Positions 17,797 to 26,740 of a stretch of DNA of 38,113 bases are shown here, in pieces; position 1 is the first letter of the stretch, and each line of letters begins with the position of its first letter. The notes below the pieces were generated by a model that was given only the letters and a program-made list of their open reading frames with translations, made no database searches and was not told where the DNA came from. A program made the position numbers and the translations under genes. The stretch lies in the NCBI GenBank assembly GCA_015521205.1, contig WAOQ01000004.1, positions 1 through 38,113 of the forward strand. Direction: 5' to 3'. The stretch comes from Desulfurococcales archaeon. GTDB lineage: Archaea; Thermoproteota; Thermoprotei_A; Sulfolobales; Acidilobaceae.

Positions 17797-17868
17797 TCCC
17801 GGGGTAACTATATTTGCTCAGCTGGAACAGGTTATCCCTGGAACCATTGTGGGGAAGGTGGAGAGGAG

Positions 17869-18450
17869 TTGAAAAGTAAGGCCGGGCTTCAATACTGTGA
17901 ATTATGCGGTGCACCCATCTTTGGACGAAAATATGTTGTGGAAATCGAGGGAGCGGAACTCACAGTCTGCCCTTCCTGCTACCTTAAGCTCGTTAGAAGT
18001 GGTAAAATAAAGATACCGCGAAAGACAAAGAAAGCCGAACCGGTTATCCGTAAAACGACACCCACGAAACCAGGGTCTCAAAGCCACGGCAGTTCAAGCA
18101 AACCTACAGGCAAACCACAATACCGTTCTTCTAAGATCCCGCTTGACAGATACGAAGTTGTTGAAGACTACGCAGAACGTATCCGAAGAGCAAGAGAAAA
18201 GCTTGGATTGTCCCGCGCCGAGCTTGCAAGAAAGGTACAGGAAAGAGAGGTTACCCTAGGAAAGATCGAGACAGGAAGGCTACGTCCAACTCTTGAACTT
18301 GCTCGACGGTTAGAACGTGTACTCAAGGTTAAGCTTCTAGAGCCTATAGTAGACTCAGATTTAGAATTGGAAGAATTGGAAGAGGACAGATCAAGAGGTA
18401 AGACAACCCTCACACTTGGAGATGTTGCTGTATTAAGGAAGAGGGACTAA
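17869..18450 (+). CDS. Multiprotein bridging factor aMBF1 (Zn ribbon + HTH)
   Basis: CELCGAPI…CPSCYLKL zinc ribbon; HTH RIRRAREKLGLSRAELARKVQEREVTLGKIETGRLRPTLELARRLERVLKVKLLE. Confidence 0.94.
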   Translation: MKSKAGLQYCELCGAPIFGRKYVVEIEGAELTVCPSCYLKLVRSGKIKIPRKTKKAEPVIRKTTPTKPGSQSHGSSSKPTGKPQYRSSKIPLDRYEVVEDYAERIRRAREKLGLSRAELARKVQEREVTLGKIETGRLRPTLELARRLERVLKVKLLEPIVDSDLELEELEEDRSRGKTTLTLGDVAVLRKRD

Positions 18451-18456
18451 AGTAGT

Positions 18457-19533
18457 ATGAAAAAGGCTATACTCCTGGTCCCCCGGATCTATAGGGGGTA
18501 TATAGAAGAAATCCTTTCTCTCGCAACTACTGCCGGTCTTGAAATAGTACATATTATGCCCTTGCGGAGCGTTAGCCGCATAGGTAGGGGGAAGCTGGAA
18601 GAGCTCGTTTATCTTGTTGAGGAGCTAAAACCAGACATAATAATATTCTATGGAGAGCCGAAACCATCGGAAATATATAAGATAACCCGGGAAACGCGGG
18701 TAGAACTGTGGGATAGAACGCTCCTGATACTGGAAATATTCCGGCTACATGCTGGTTCTCGAGAGGCAATAATGCAAATCGAAATGGCTCGACTACAACA
18801 TTTACTTCCATTAATCCGGGAATGGATCAGGAGGAAGAGGATAGGTGAATTACCTGGATTCATGGGACCAGGCATACAGGACATAGAAAAATATTACAGA
18901 CACGTAAGGCGCCGAATAGTCAAACTGCGTAAGGAACTAAGAAAGGTTCGAGAACGGAGGAGAACCACCAGGGAAAAAAGACGTTATCCGCATGTAGCTA
19001 TAGTCGGCTACGCTTCCGCGGGAAAAACAAGTCTTTTCAACCTAATAACAGGCGAATCAAAACCGGTAGCCGAGGAATTCTTCACCACACTATCACCCAA
19101 ACACAAAGCAGCACTAATAGACTCTCAAAAAGTCATCTTTATAGACACCGTCGGCTTCATACGGGATATACCTCCCGACATAGTAGAAGCCTTTAACGCC
19201 ACGCTAGAAGAGACTGTAAACTCGGACATAATTATCTTCGTATTGGATGCTTCAGAATCTAAGGAGTCTATACAAGAAAAGTTTGAGGCGGGAATAAATG
19301 TATTGGCAAAGATTGGAGCTCTGCATCACCCAATAATTATCGCACTAAACAAGATAGACCTTCTAAAAAAGAAAAACATAGAGCCCTCACAGATAACGAC
19401 GCTTTTTAAGAGTGCACACAAGGACTGGGGCCTCAATATAGTAGGGCTCATCCCCATATCCGCCAAGACCGGGGAAAACATTCCTCTTCTACTCGAAACA
19501 ATAAGAAAGGCGATAAAACAGAATAAGGTGTAA
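18457..19533 (+). CDS. hflX: GTPase HflX
   Basis: GRGKLEELVYLVEELKPDIIIF; HAGSREAIMQIEMARLQHLLP; G1 GYASAGKTSLFNLITGE; DTVGFIRDIPPDIVEAFNATLEE; NKIDLL. Confidence 0.95.
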   Translation: MKKAILLVPRIYRGYIEEILSLATTAGLEIVHIMPLRSVSRIGRGKLEELVYLVEELKPDIIIFYGEPKPSEIYKITRETRVELWDRTLLILEIFRLHAGSREAIMQIEMARLQHLLPLIREWIRRKRIGELPGFMGPGIQDIEKYYRHVRRRIVKLRKELRKVRERRRTTREKRRYPHVAIVGYASAGKTSLFNLITGESKPVAEEFFTTLSPKHKAALIDSQKVIFIDTVGFIRDIPPDIVEAFNATLEETVNSDIIIFVLDASESKESIQEKFEAGINVLAKIGALHHPIIIALNKIDLLKKKNIEPSQITTLFKSAHKDWGLNIVGLIPISAKTGENIPLLLETIRKAIKQNKV

Positions 19534-19538
19534 CTGGT

Positions 19539-20072
19539 ATGGGCACACATGTTTATGTACTTAGGCTAGGTCATCGGCCAGAGCGAGATAAAAGGATAAC
19601 AACACACGTAGCGCTTGTAGCTCGCGCTTTCGGTGCTAGCGGATTTTTACTTTCGGGGATCTGCGATCCGAATGTCATCCAAACATTAACAAGAACATTG
19701 AAACAATGGGGAGGATCCATGGAAATAGCATGTGTAGAAAAACCCAAGGAATATGTAAGAACATGGAAAAGGTTAGGGGGAGAAGTTATTCACCTAACAA
19801 TGTATGGACTCCCAGTCGATGAAATCATCTCTAAAATACAGGTTTCAAGCAAAGACAAACTAGTTATAGTAGGTAGTGAAAAAGTCGATCCATTCTACTA
19901 TGAAGAAGCAGACTATAATATAGCTATAGGAAACCAGCCCCACTCGGAAGTCGCTGCCTTAGCGGTCTTCTTAGACAGGTTATATAAGGGCAGGCAACTA
20001 TATACATACTTTAGCGATGCCAAACTGAACATCATACCGCACCCAAGGGGGAAACACGTTGAGCACAGATAA
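19539..20072 (+). CDS. tRNA (cytidine(56)-2'-O)-methyltransferase aTrm56
   Basis: VYVLRLGHRPERDKRITTHVALVARAFGA; VIHLTMYGLPVDE; LVIVGSEKVDPFYYEEADYNIAIGNQPHSEVAALAVFLDRL. Confidence 0.94.
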   Translation: MGTHVYVLRLGHRPERDKRITTHVALVARAFGASGFLLSGICDPNVIQTLTRTLKQWGGSMEIACVEKPKEYVRTWKRLGGEVIHLTMYGLPVDEIISKIQVSSKDKLVIVGSEKVDPFYYEEADYNIAIGNQPHSEVAALAVFLDRLYKGRQLYTYFSDAKLNIIPHPRGKHVEHR

Positions 20073-20718
20073 ACCAACACAACCCGAGCCAAACGATGCC
20101 AACGGAACGCCGAAAATAGACCAAAAGGAAATAGACATGATGAGGCGCTTCGTCAAGAAAATGTTCATCAAAGTCAAAAACCCAAGATTCCAGATGGAAG
20201 GCTCTGTAGCTACCGAAAAGAGATGGCTAGCCAGCATAGATCCCGACGAAGCAGCGACCATATTCATCACGCTATACACAAAAGCGGGTTCCAAAGGTCT
20301 AAGCGACGAACAACTAAGTAAAATGCTAGGTTTCCGTGAAACCATGATAAGACGGGTACTCAACAAGCTCCTCGAGAACGACCTTGTGAGATACCGACGA
20401 GGAAAATCCGAGAAAGGGGAAACACGGTTCTTCTGGTACGTAAACAAAAACATGCTAAACTCTGTTTTGCTAGCACGCAAAAAGCTCGCATTAGAAAAAC
20501 TGAAGATCAGGCTCCAGTACGAACAAGAAAACGAATTCTACTACTGTCCAGTATGTAGGATAAGGTACACTTTCAATCAAGCCTATGACTATGAATTCAT
20601 CTGCCCCCGCTGCGGGACCGAACTCGTCGTCGACGAGGATAGCGAGCTAAGAGCAGAAATACTCAGACGCCTTATACGCGAACTTGAGAGGGAGATAATG
20701 GAAGATGAGAAACGATGA
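20059..20718 (+). CDS. tfe: Transcription factor E (TFE alpha)
   Basis: wHTH GLSDEQLSKMLGFRETMIRRVLNKLLENDLVRYRR; Zn ribbon YYCPVCRIRYTFNQAYDYEFICPRCGTELV. Confidence 0.93.
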   Translation: MSTDKPTQPEPNDANGTPKIDQKEIDMMRRFVKKMFIKVKNPRFQMEGSVATEKRWLASIDPDEAATIFITLYTKAGSKGLSDEQLSKMLGFRETMIRRVLNKLLENDLVRYRRGKSEKGETRFFWYVNKNMLNSVLLARKKLALEKLKIRLQYEQENEFYYCPVCRIRYTFNQAYDYEFICPRCGTELVVDEDSELRAEILRRLIRELEREIMEDEKR

Positions 20719-21670
20719 AACCCCCAGCTTCATAGACTTGTTCTCCGGGGCTGGCGGTTTCTCACGTGGCTTCGAGGAAGCCGGGTTCAAGGGACTCGTA
20801 GCTGTTGACAATCATCCCCCCACAGCTAAAGCCTACAAGGAAAACTTTCCCCATACCATAGTCCTCCAGGAAAATATAGCCACGCTTAACGGTTTTTCAC
20901 TCATCCAATTTTCAAGGAAAAAACCACTCGTCGTCTTGGCAAGCCCGCCCTGCGAACCGTTTACCGCTGCAAACCCTCACAGGCAAAAACATCCCATAGA
21001 CCGGCTTTACAAGGATCCTGCTGGAAGATTATATCTTCACGCGATCCGGTTAATAGGCGAGATCCAGCCAGAATACTTTGTAATCGAAAACGTGGCAGGA
21101 ATACTTGATGACGATATACGTTCAAGCATAGAACGGGAGCTGGGAAAAAGAGGCTATGGGGAAGTCTACTTCAACATTCTAAACGCCGAAAAGCACGGCG
21201 TCCCCAGTAAGCGTAGACGAGTTTTCGTCGCTAATTTCAAGATAGCATTGAAAAAAGAAGATCCCATACCAGTAGAAGAAGCACTAAAAGGTCTCCCCCC
21301 TCCAGGAGCGCCATACCCGTTTAACCACGAAGAAACGATATTATCGCCTAGAAAAACAAGAAACATCCCAAAACTCCGCTGGGGAGACGCCTTAATACGG
21401 TATACCGGCGCCGGCGGTCGAAAATATCCCAACTACATAAGACTTCATCCTAAAAAACCGGCCCCCACAGTAATGGGCACCTCCAGGTTCGTGCATCCAT
21501 ACGAAGATAGGCTACTTACTGTCAGAGAGCAAGCAAGGTTAATGGGCTTCCCCGACTACCACGTGTTCGTCGGTAGCAAAGACTCCCAATATAACCAAGT
21601 GGGAGAAGCGGTACCCCCACCCTTATCCAAGAGAATAGCAGAACAAGTCCTAAAACTCATTTCTGCTTAA
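20705..21670 (+). CDS. DNA (cytosine-5-)-methyltransferase, solitary
   Basis: Motif I FIDLFSGAGGFSRGFEEAGF; motif IV ASPPCEPFTAANPHRQ; motif VI FVIENVAG; motif VIII GVPSKRRRVFVANF; motif X NQVGEAVPPPLSKRIAE. Confidence 0.94.
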   Translation: MRNDETPSFIDLFSGAGGFSRGFEEAGFKGLVAVDNHPPTAKAYKENFPHTIVLQENIATLNGFSLIQFSRKKPLVVLASPPCEPFTAANPHRQKHPIDRLYKDPAGRLYLHAIRLIGEIQPEYFVIENVAGILDDDIRSSIERELGKRGYGEVYFNILNAEKHGVPSKRRRVFVANFKIALKKEDPIPVEEALKGLPPPGAPYPFNHEETILSPRKTRNIPKLRWGDALIRYTGAGGRKYPNYIRLHPKKPAPTVMGTSRFVHPYEDRLLTVREQARLMGFPDYHVFVGSKDSQYNQVGEAVPPPLSKRIAEQVLKLISA

Positions 21671-21743
21671 ACACTTTATTCCCCCAAGCGAACCTTCCAC
21701 CTAGGTAAGAACCTGTAAATAATGAAGGAGGCTCCAATCGTCT

Positions 21744-22199
21744 TTGGGGTGCATGTTAATGCCTTTACAGGGAGTGGTGCTAAATAACACTGCAAGCGCT
21801 AACAGAGTTATCGAGACTATCAAAATAGCGCGAGCATACGGTATAAGCACGGTATACTTTACCCGTGTATACGGAGCCGCAGCCCAATCTGGTATACCAG
21901 AAGCCTTCAAATACGCTATGAAACACGGGATCGCAATCGCAGTCTTTCCTGAACTAAGCGATCTAGTAGAAATCGTGAAAGGAGAGCTATATCTACTAAC
22001 ACCTACCGGCGAACCAATAGAGTCCGAGTCTAAAACAGACTTCTACCTAGTTATAGACGGCTCCGATTCGGGATTCGAACCACTAGAAGCGAGATTAGGC
22101 AAAAAAGTCTCAATAACAGATCTACCAAAGGGATTACCAGCCACCGCCATGCTAGCAGTTGCACTCCATAATTTAACACGGGGGAAGAAGACGGGTTGA
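21744..22199 (+). CDS. SPOUT-like knot protein (COG4080 type), function unknown
   Basis: TTG start; GVVLNNTASANRVIETIKIARAYGISTVYFTRVYG…DGSDSGFEPLEARLGKKVSITDLPKGLPATAMLAVALHNL, a trefoil-knot-like C-terminal pattern. Confidence 0.6.
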   Translation: MGCMLMPLQGVVLNNTASANRVIETIKIARAYGISTVYFTRVYGAAAQSGIPEAFKYAMKHGIAIAVFPELSDLVEIVKGELYLLTPTGEPIESESKTDFYLVIDGSDSGFEPLEARLGKKVSITDLPKGLPATAMLAVALHNLTRGKKTG

Positions 22200-23365
22200 G
22201 AGTAACCAGCATACGTTCACTCCTACTCTTCCTCAAGGACTACTCTGGAATAGCCATAGACCTCGCCCTTTACAGCCTCGTATGGAAAGACAGGAGAACA
22301 GCCTTTGAAGTATTAAACCTTGAAAAAGAGATAGACCGCATCCTAGAACAACTCCTATACACCGTAATCGTAGCAGGGCGATCCCCAGCAACCGCCGAAA
22401 CACTAGTCCCCATAATCCGCCTTGGAGTAGCATTCGACAGAATAAGCAACGCCGCAGGCGACATAGCCGCACTAGTTCTAAGAGACATCCCCGTACACCC
22501 AGCCGTCAGGGACGCCATCCTACGAGGCGACGAACTCACCGTCCTAGTGAAAGCCATGGATGTCCCTCCGGCAGGCATAGAAATAGAGGCCCTCGAGGAA
22601 AACGTTTCAAGAATAGACGTCCTAGTACTACGAAGCGGAGATCGATACATTCTCGCACCCAGCACCGATGCCAAGATCAGGCCCGGAGACGTCGTCATAG
22701 CTAGAGGCAGCATAGACGAGATCGAAGATCTAGCCCGCGTTCTAGGAGATGTAGAGGTACAAAAACTTGTCAGAGAACTAGAAAAAAGCGTTCTAAGAGA
22801 CGTGCTTTCGGAAAAAATGGAAGAACTCTATGACCATGCACAACTAATGCTTGACCTCGCTTTCCACAGCCTCTTCAACGGCGACACCAAACTAGTCTCA
22901 CTAGTAAAGGACCTAGAAGATCAACTAGACTCCCTCTTCATAGACATCCTCAGAGAATCATTCACACATCACAACCCGGCCATAGCAGAATACGGGCCAA
23001 GCGTCTCTATAGTAGCTAAAAGCCTTGAAACACTCGGAGATGCCGCAACAATGATCGCTACAACGGCAACCAAAGGCGCGGCCCGCCAAGTAGTAGAAGA
23101 GGCTGGAGAAGAAAGTAGAGAAACCATACTAGAACTACGTTACCAGGGACCCAAGACAACCCTTACAAACCTCGAGTTAGAAGATCTCGGGGCGATCGTG
23201 CTGGCAGTCCAAAAGAAGGACAAATGGGTTCTAACACCACCTGAATCAACAGTGATAGAAGAGGGAGACCTGATCCTAGCAAAATTCTACCTAACCACAG
23301 ACGATGTAGAAGATAGGATCTACCAGGACCTAAAAGAGAAAAGGTTAGAGATTGAAGAAGAATAA
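22196..23365 (+). CDS. Tandem PhoU / TrkA-C (RCK_C) domain protein
   Basis: Two copies of a PhoU-like helical domain, each followed by an RCK_C-like domain (VLVLRSGDRYILAPSTDAKIRPGDVVIARGSIDEIEDL; IVLAVQKKDKWVLTPPESTVIEEGDLILAKF). Confidence 0.85.
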   Translation: MRVTSIRSLLLFLKDYSGIAIDLALYSLVWKDRRTAFEVLNLEKEIDRILEQLLYTVIVAGRSPATAETLVPIIRLGVAFDRISNAAGDIAALVLRDIPVHPAVRDAILRGDELTVLVKAMDVPPAGIEIEALEENVSRIDVLVLRSGDRYILAPSTDAKIRPGDVVIARGSIDEIEDLARVLGDVEVQKLVRELEKSVLRDVLSEKMEELYDHAQLMLDLAFHSLFNGDTKLVSLVKDLEDQLDSLFIDILRESFTHHNPAIAEYGPSVSIVAKSLETLGDAATMIATTATKGAARQVVEEAGEESRETILELRYQGPKTTLTNLELEDLGAIVLAVQKKDKWVLTPPESTVIEEGDLILAKFYLTTDDVEDRIYQDLKEKRLEIEEE

Positions 23366-23406
23366 CGAGATAGCGACCAACAATCATGATAAAGGTGTAA
23401 GAGAGC

Positions 23407-24630
23407 TTGCCCTCCATAAACCCCAAGCTATGTACCATATGCAAAGGCTACAAACGCCTCTGTGGGCTTCCACGATGTCCAATCCTCGAGAGGTTCAAAT
23501 GGAACGTATCAGCAACCGCCCTCATCAGCGAAGAAGTAGAGGGGCAAACGCCGCCCTCAACCCTAGTGGGAGAATTCGGGTATCCAAAGGTTCGCATCTA
23601 CTACGCTGTCCCTCCCGATTCCGATAATCCAAAACTACACGATGATCCCCTAACCTGGAGTATGAAACGCTTTCCCTTGCCCAAGATAGTTAGCCTCAGG
23701 GCAAGCTTGGTATCAGGCACCTTAATACTAGACGCGCGGAACCCTGAGGTGTTATTAGACCGGGAGATAGCCTTCGCGGCCGTATCCGACAGGACCGTAG
23801 ACAGTGAAGTATTTCTTGAAAAGAAGCCTGTACCAAAACTACGGTTCGACGGTCTAACAAAACCTGTTGGACCATCAAGTAAGGCCAGAGAAATAAAAAT
23901 CACGGGGAACCCAGCGCCCCCTCGCCCTTTAGAGAAGCTTGTTTACGATGAGGTAAAAGCCGAACAAGCTGCCTGGATACTCTACACTTCAGGAGTAGAT
24001 ATTTACACGATAACCAGGGCATTCAGTTTGGGAATGCTAGGTTTACCCAAAAACAGGAGACTAGTACCGACCAGGTGGTCCATCACAGCCGTAGACACAC
24101 TAATAGCCGGTAGAATGCTGGAACGAGTACGACGCTCTAAACGTACAATTAATTCAATAGAAGTTTACACCTCATACTATCTAGGAAACAAGTTCGTCAT
24201 AATCCTACTCCCCGGACCCTACAAGGGAGACTGGATCGAGGCCTGGCAGGCGGGAACGCTCTGGACCCGGGGGGCTAGACGCCATATAATAATCACTGTA
24301 CACGAAGACGAAAGAGGCCGACAGGACAAGATGGACGGCGGCTTTATGGCTGCCCGCCTCCCGGTCATAGAACACTTATACAGGAGGAAAGCGAGAGCAT
24401 CCTTCATCATCCTAAGAGAAATTTATCCTTCGTATTATGCCCCAGTCGGAAACTGGCACATCAGGGAAACAGTCCGCCGTGCATTAGCTAGTCCCCCCTA
24501 TAAACCTGAAACGAGGAAAGACCTGGAAAGATATGTATCCTCCCAAACCCGCGTCGGTTTAGAACTGTTGGAGAAAAGCAAAGTGTATAGAGAGTATTTC
24601 CGGGTAAAACGACTCGACTCATTCTTCTGA
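23407..24630 (+). CDS. Nre-family DNA repair protein (NreA/NreB) with C-terminal PIP-like motif
   Basis: N-terminal Zn motif CTICKGYKRLCGLPRCP; Nre core YDEVKAEQAAWILYTSGVDIYTITRAFSLGMLGLPKNRRLVPTRWSITAVD; C-terminus RVKRLDSFF. Confidence 0.9.
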   Translation: MPSINPKLCTICKGYKRLCGLPRCPILERFKWNVSATALISEEVEGQTPPSTLVGEFGYPKVRIYYAVPPDSDNPKLHDDPLTWSMKRFPLPKIVSLRASLVSGTLILDARNPEVLLDREIAFAAVSDRTVDSEVFLEKKPVPKLRFDGLTKPVGPSSKAREIKITGNPAPPRPLEKLVYDEVKAEQAAWILYTSGVDIYTITRAFSLGMLGLPKNRRLVPTRWSITAVDTLIAGRMLERVRRSKRTINSIEVYTSYYLGNKFVIILLPGPYKGDWIEAWQAGTLWTRGARRHIIITVHEDERGRQDKMDGGFMAARLPVIEHLYRRKARASFIILREIYPSYYAPVGNWHIRETVRRALASPPYKPETRKDLERYVSSQTRVGLELLEKSKVYREYFRVKRLDSFF

Positions 24631-24680
24631 CAAGAAAACCTTGTTTATGACTCGAGAAAGAGTATTATCCTAGCTTCCCA

Positions 24681-24698
24681 TTTAACCGGGGGGTTAAA
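24681..24698. repeat. 18-bp palindrome TTTAACCGGGGGGTTAAA, copy 1
   Basis: 7-bp perfect arms TTTAACC/GGTTAAA with GGGG spacer; exact reverse complement present at 28110-28127. Confidence 0.85.
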
Positions 24699-24805
24699 CG
24701 CCCGTGATTAGTTCCTTTACCCTACCAAACGAAACCGTCGTTATGGTATCACCATGCCGTACCGACAAAAGATTAGAATAGACAAAATATCCTTAGGGGT
24801 AGATA

Positions 24806-25576
24806 GTGAGAGAAACCGATCCTTTAATCTCACTTATAACAGAGGAGCTAAAGAAGAAAAGCAAAGAACACCGGGGTGGCCCCCGGAGCAAGGTAGTGGA
24901 GGCAGCATTAGTCCTTCTCCTAGCCCGTCCGATGAAAGCAGCAGAGATAGCATCTAACCTAGGCCTAGAGACAAAGTATGTTTCCAGCTACCTCTCCTAT
25001 TGGAAGACACGAGGCCTACTCGAATATAGTTCAGGTCTATGGTATCTAACCCCTAAAGGAGAGGAGTTAGCAAAAGAAATCGTTGAGAGAGCCCTTGCAA
25101 GCAGGGTTAACGAGTACATCGCCATAGCAAAGCAGCTGATCGGTGAGAAAGTCGTTAGCCAGACAAGAAAAGACAAGAGAATGCCTAAGAAAGACTTGGA
25201 TACCGATAAACTTTTGTCATTCATTGTCAACGAAACAAATAAAGAACACAATAAACAACAAAATAAGAGATCACGAAAACCCAGCCATGGAAAATGTCTA
25301 AAACAAATCATAGACGACTTCCGCGATCTTCTGTCTGAGGAGGAAATAGAAATCCTAGAAACACTTCTCTTCCACTACGCAAAATGGGGATCCACGTACA
25401 TGTACGTCGACCAAATACAGGAACTACTCCAAGCTGACAGCCACTATCTCATGAAACTCTTGAGAAAACTACAATCCAAAAATGTCATCTATCTTTACAC
25501 AGATCCAAAACTGGGGATCAGGGTCGGACTCTCAAGGAAGATGAAAGACCTCATAGCAGACGTTTGCGAGGATTGA
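24806..25576 (+). CDS. Two-domain winged-helix DNA-binding protein
   Basis: N-terminal wHTH AAEIASNLGLETKYVSSYLSYWKTRGLLEYSSGLWYLTPKGEELAKEI; C-terminal wHTH YVDQIQELLQADSHYLMKLLRKLQSKNVIYLYTDPKLGIRVGLS. Confidence 0.75.
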   Translation: MRETDPLISLITEELKKKSKEHRGGPRSKVVEAALVLLLARPMKAAEIASNLGLETKYVSSYLSYWKTRGLLEYSSGLWYLTPKGEELAKEIVERALASRVNEYIAIAKQLIGEKVVSQTRKDKRMPKKDLDTDKLLSFIVNETNKEHNKQQNKRSRKPSHGKCLKQIIDDFRDLLSEEEIEILETLLFHYAKWGSTYMYVDQIQELLQADSHYLMKLLRKLQSKNVIYLYTDPKLGIRVGLSRKMKDLIADVCED

Positions 25577-25780
25577 ACAGACTTTCACTATAATTTCTAC
25601 TACTGTAAATCGAAATATTACTGTAGCGAGTAATGCATTCTTTCTTATTTTCTGAACACTGTATTATTATTGGTTTGTATCAAGATCAAACATCCACAGA
25701 CAATAATACATATCGAAAGTCCCGAAAAACGATACAAAGAAGAAGCATCTTTGGTAGTAGATTGTTACGATAGGAGCTGA

Positions 25781-26395
25781 TTACCTACAGTGATGCTTGA
25801 GAATCAAACGAGGTATGGCTGATAGACAGCTTATGAAACATTCTTCAGGGCAGAAGAATGTAAGGCTCCTCATAGCTTGTTCGCCGGGGCAGGCATACTT
25901 CCTTATACTGTTTGTATATTCGTCTTGTATGCCGGGGAATATCGGTTTGCCGTTTAGACAGCCGCCTATTACGACGGAGCGGCATCCCTCTTCAACAAAG
26001 TAGTCTCTGAGCAGGTAGACTTCAACTAGATCTGTCGGAGGTGTTGCGTCCTTGACGGTTATAACGTACTCTTTGTCGAAGAAGTATTCGCTTTGTTGGA
26101 TTTTTATGTTCTGTTCGATTTTTTGGAGGATCTCTTTGCCTTGTGGAGTTATTATTGTTCCATAGGATTTGGAAACGTTGACTAGTCCTTCGTTTTTGAG
26201 GTGTTTTATTAGAGTCTTTACAGATCCTTCTCCCAAGCCTAAGCGTTCTCGTAGCAGTTCTCGGCTGTGTGGTGCTTGATCTAGGTATTTGAGCGATAGT
26301 ATCACGTGCCCAAGGGTGAATGCTGGGGGTTGTGGTGCTTGTGCTGTTGCCCTAACCTTTTCCAGAGCCTCGCAGAGTGTATCTAGGACTGGCAT
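25781..26395 (-). CDS. wHTH regulator with DUF4443-like C-terminal domain
   Basis: LGHVILSLKYLDQAPHSRELLRERLGLGEGSVKTLIKHLKNEGLVNVSKSYGTIITPQGKEIL, then …LRDYFVEEGCRSVVIGGCLNGKPIFPGIQDEY. Confidence 0.7.
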   Translation of the reverse strand: MPVLDTLCEALEKVRATAQAPQPPAFTLGHVILSLKYLDQAPHSRELLRERLGLGEGSVKTLIKHLKNEGLVNVSKSYGTIITPQGKEILQKIEQNIKIQQSEYFFDKEYVITVKDATPPTDLVEVYLLRDYFVEEGCRSVVIGGCLNGKPIFPGIQDEYTNSIRKYACPGEQAMRSLTFFCPEECFISCLSAIPRLILKHHCR

Positions 26396-26651
26396 CCCAA
26401 GCCCCTTCGTCTGGTTCTATATTTTTTTCTCGTAAAAGGATCACGATGTCCTGTGGTGTGATCTCGTCGGATTTAAGGATTGTACGTTCAAGACCTTTCC
26501 AGTCGTTCCTACCTGGTTTGACTCCAAACTCTTCGTATAGCCATTCTTGGATCTCGGCTGGTGTGAAATTATTCTTTATGTATTCTAAGAGTGCTGTTTT
26601 TATTGCTCTGAGCTTCATCCGCCTGGCGTATGGTTGCATTTTACCTGACAC
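26352..26651 (-). CDS. Conserved-looking hypothetical protein
   Basis: 99 aa, soluble, helical; overlaps the downstream regulator gene by 44 nt. Confidence 0.5.
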   Translation of the reverse strand: MSGKMQPYARRMKLRAIKTALLEYIKNNFTPAEIQEWLYEEFGVKPGRNDWKGLERTILKSDEITPQDIVILLREKNIEPDEGAWDASPRYTLRGSGKG

Positions 26652-26740
26652 CTCTTAACCGTGTGTTGCGTGTTAAGCGTTATAATCCTGTAGTTGTGCG
26701 TGTATTGTTGTGACGGGACGCTTGGATGTAGGCATCCTAG

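Noticed and set aside
24743-24755. ATGGT-ATC-ACCAT short palindrome upstream of the wHTH gene
   Set aside because: Only 5-bp arms; can occur by chance and is unsupported by a second copy.
24756-24957. ORF 24754-24957 (MPYRQKIRIDKISLG…)
   Set aside because: Overlaps the well-supported wHTH CDS in another frame; low-complexity Ser/Pro tail suggests a shadow ORF.
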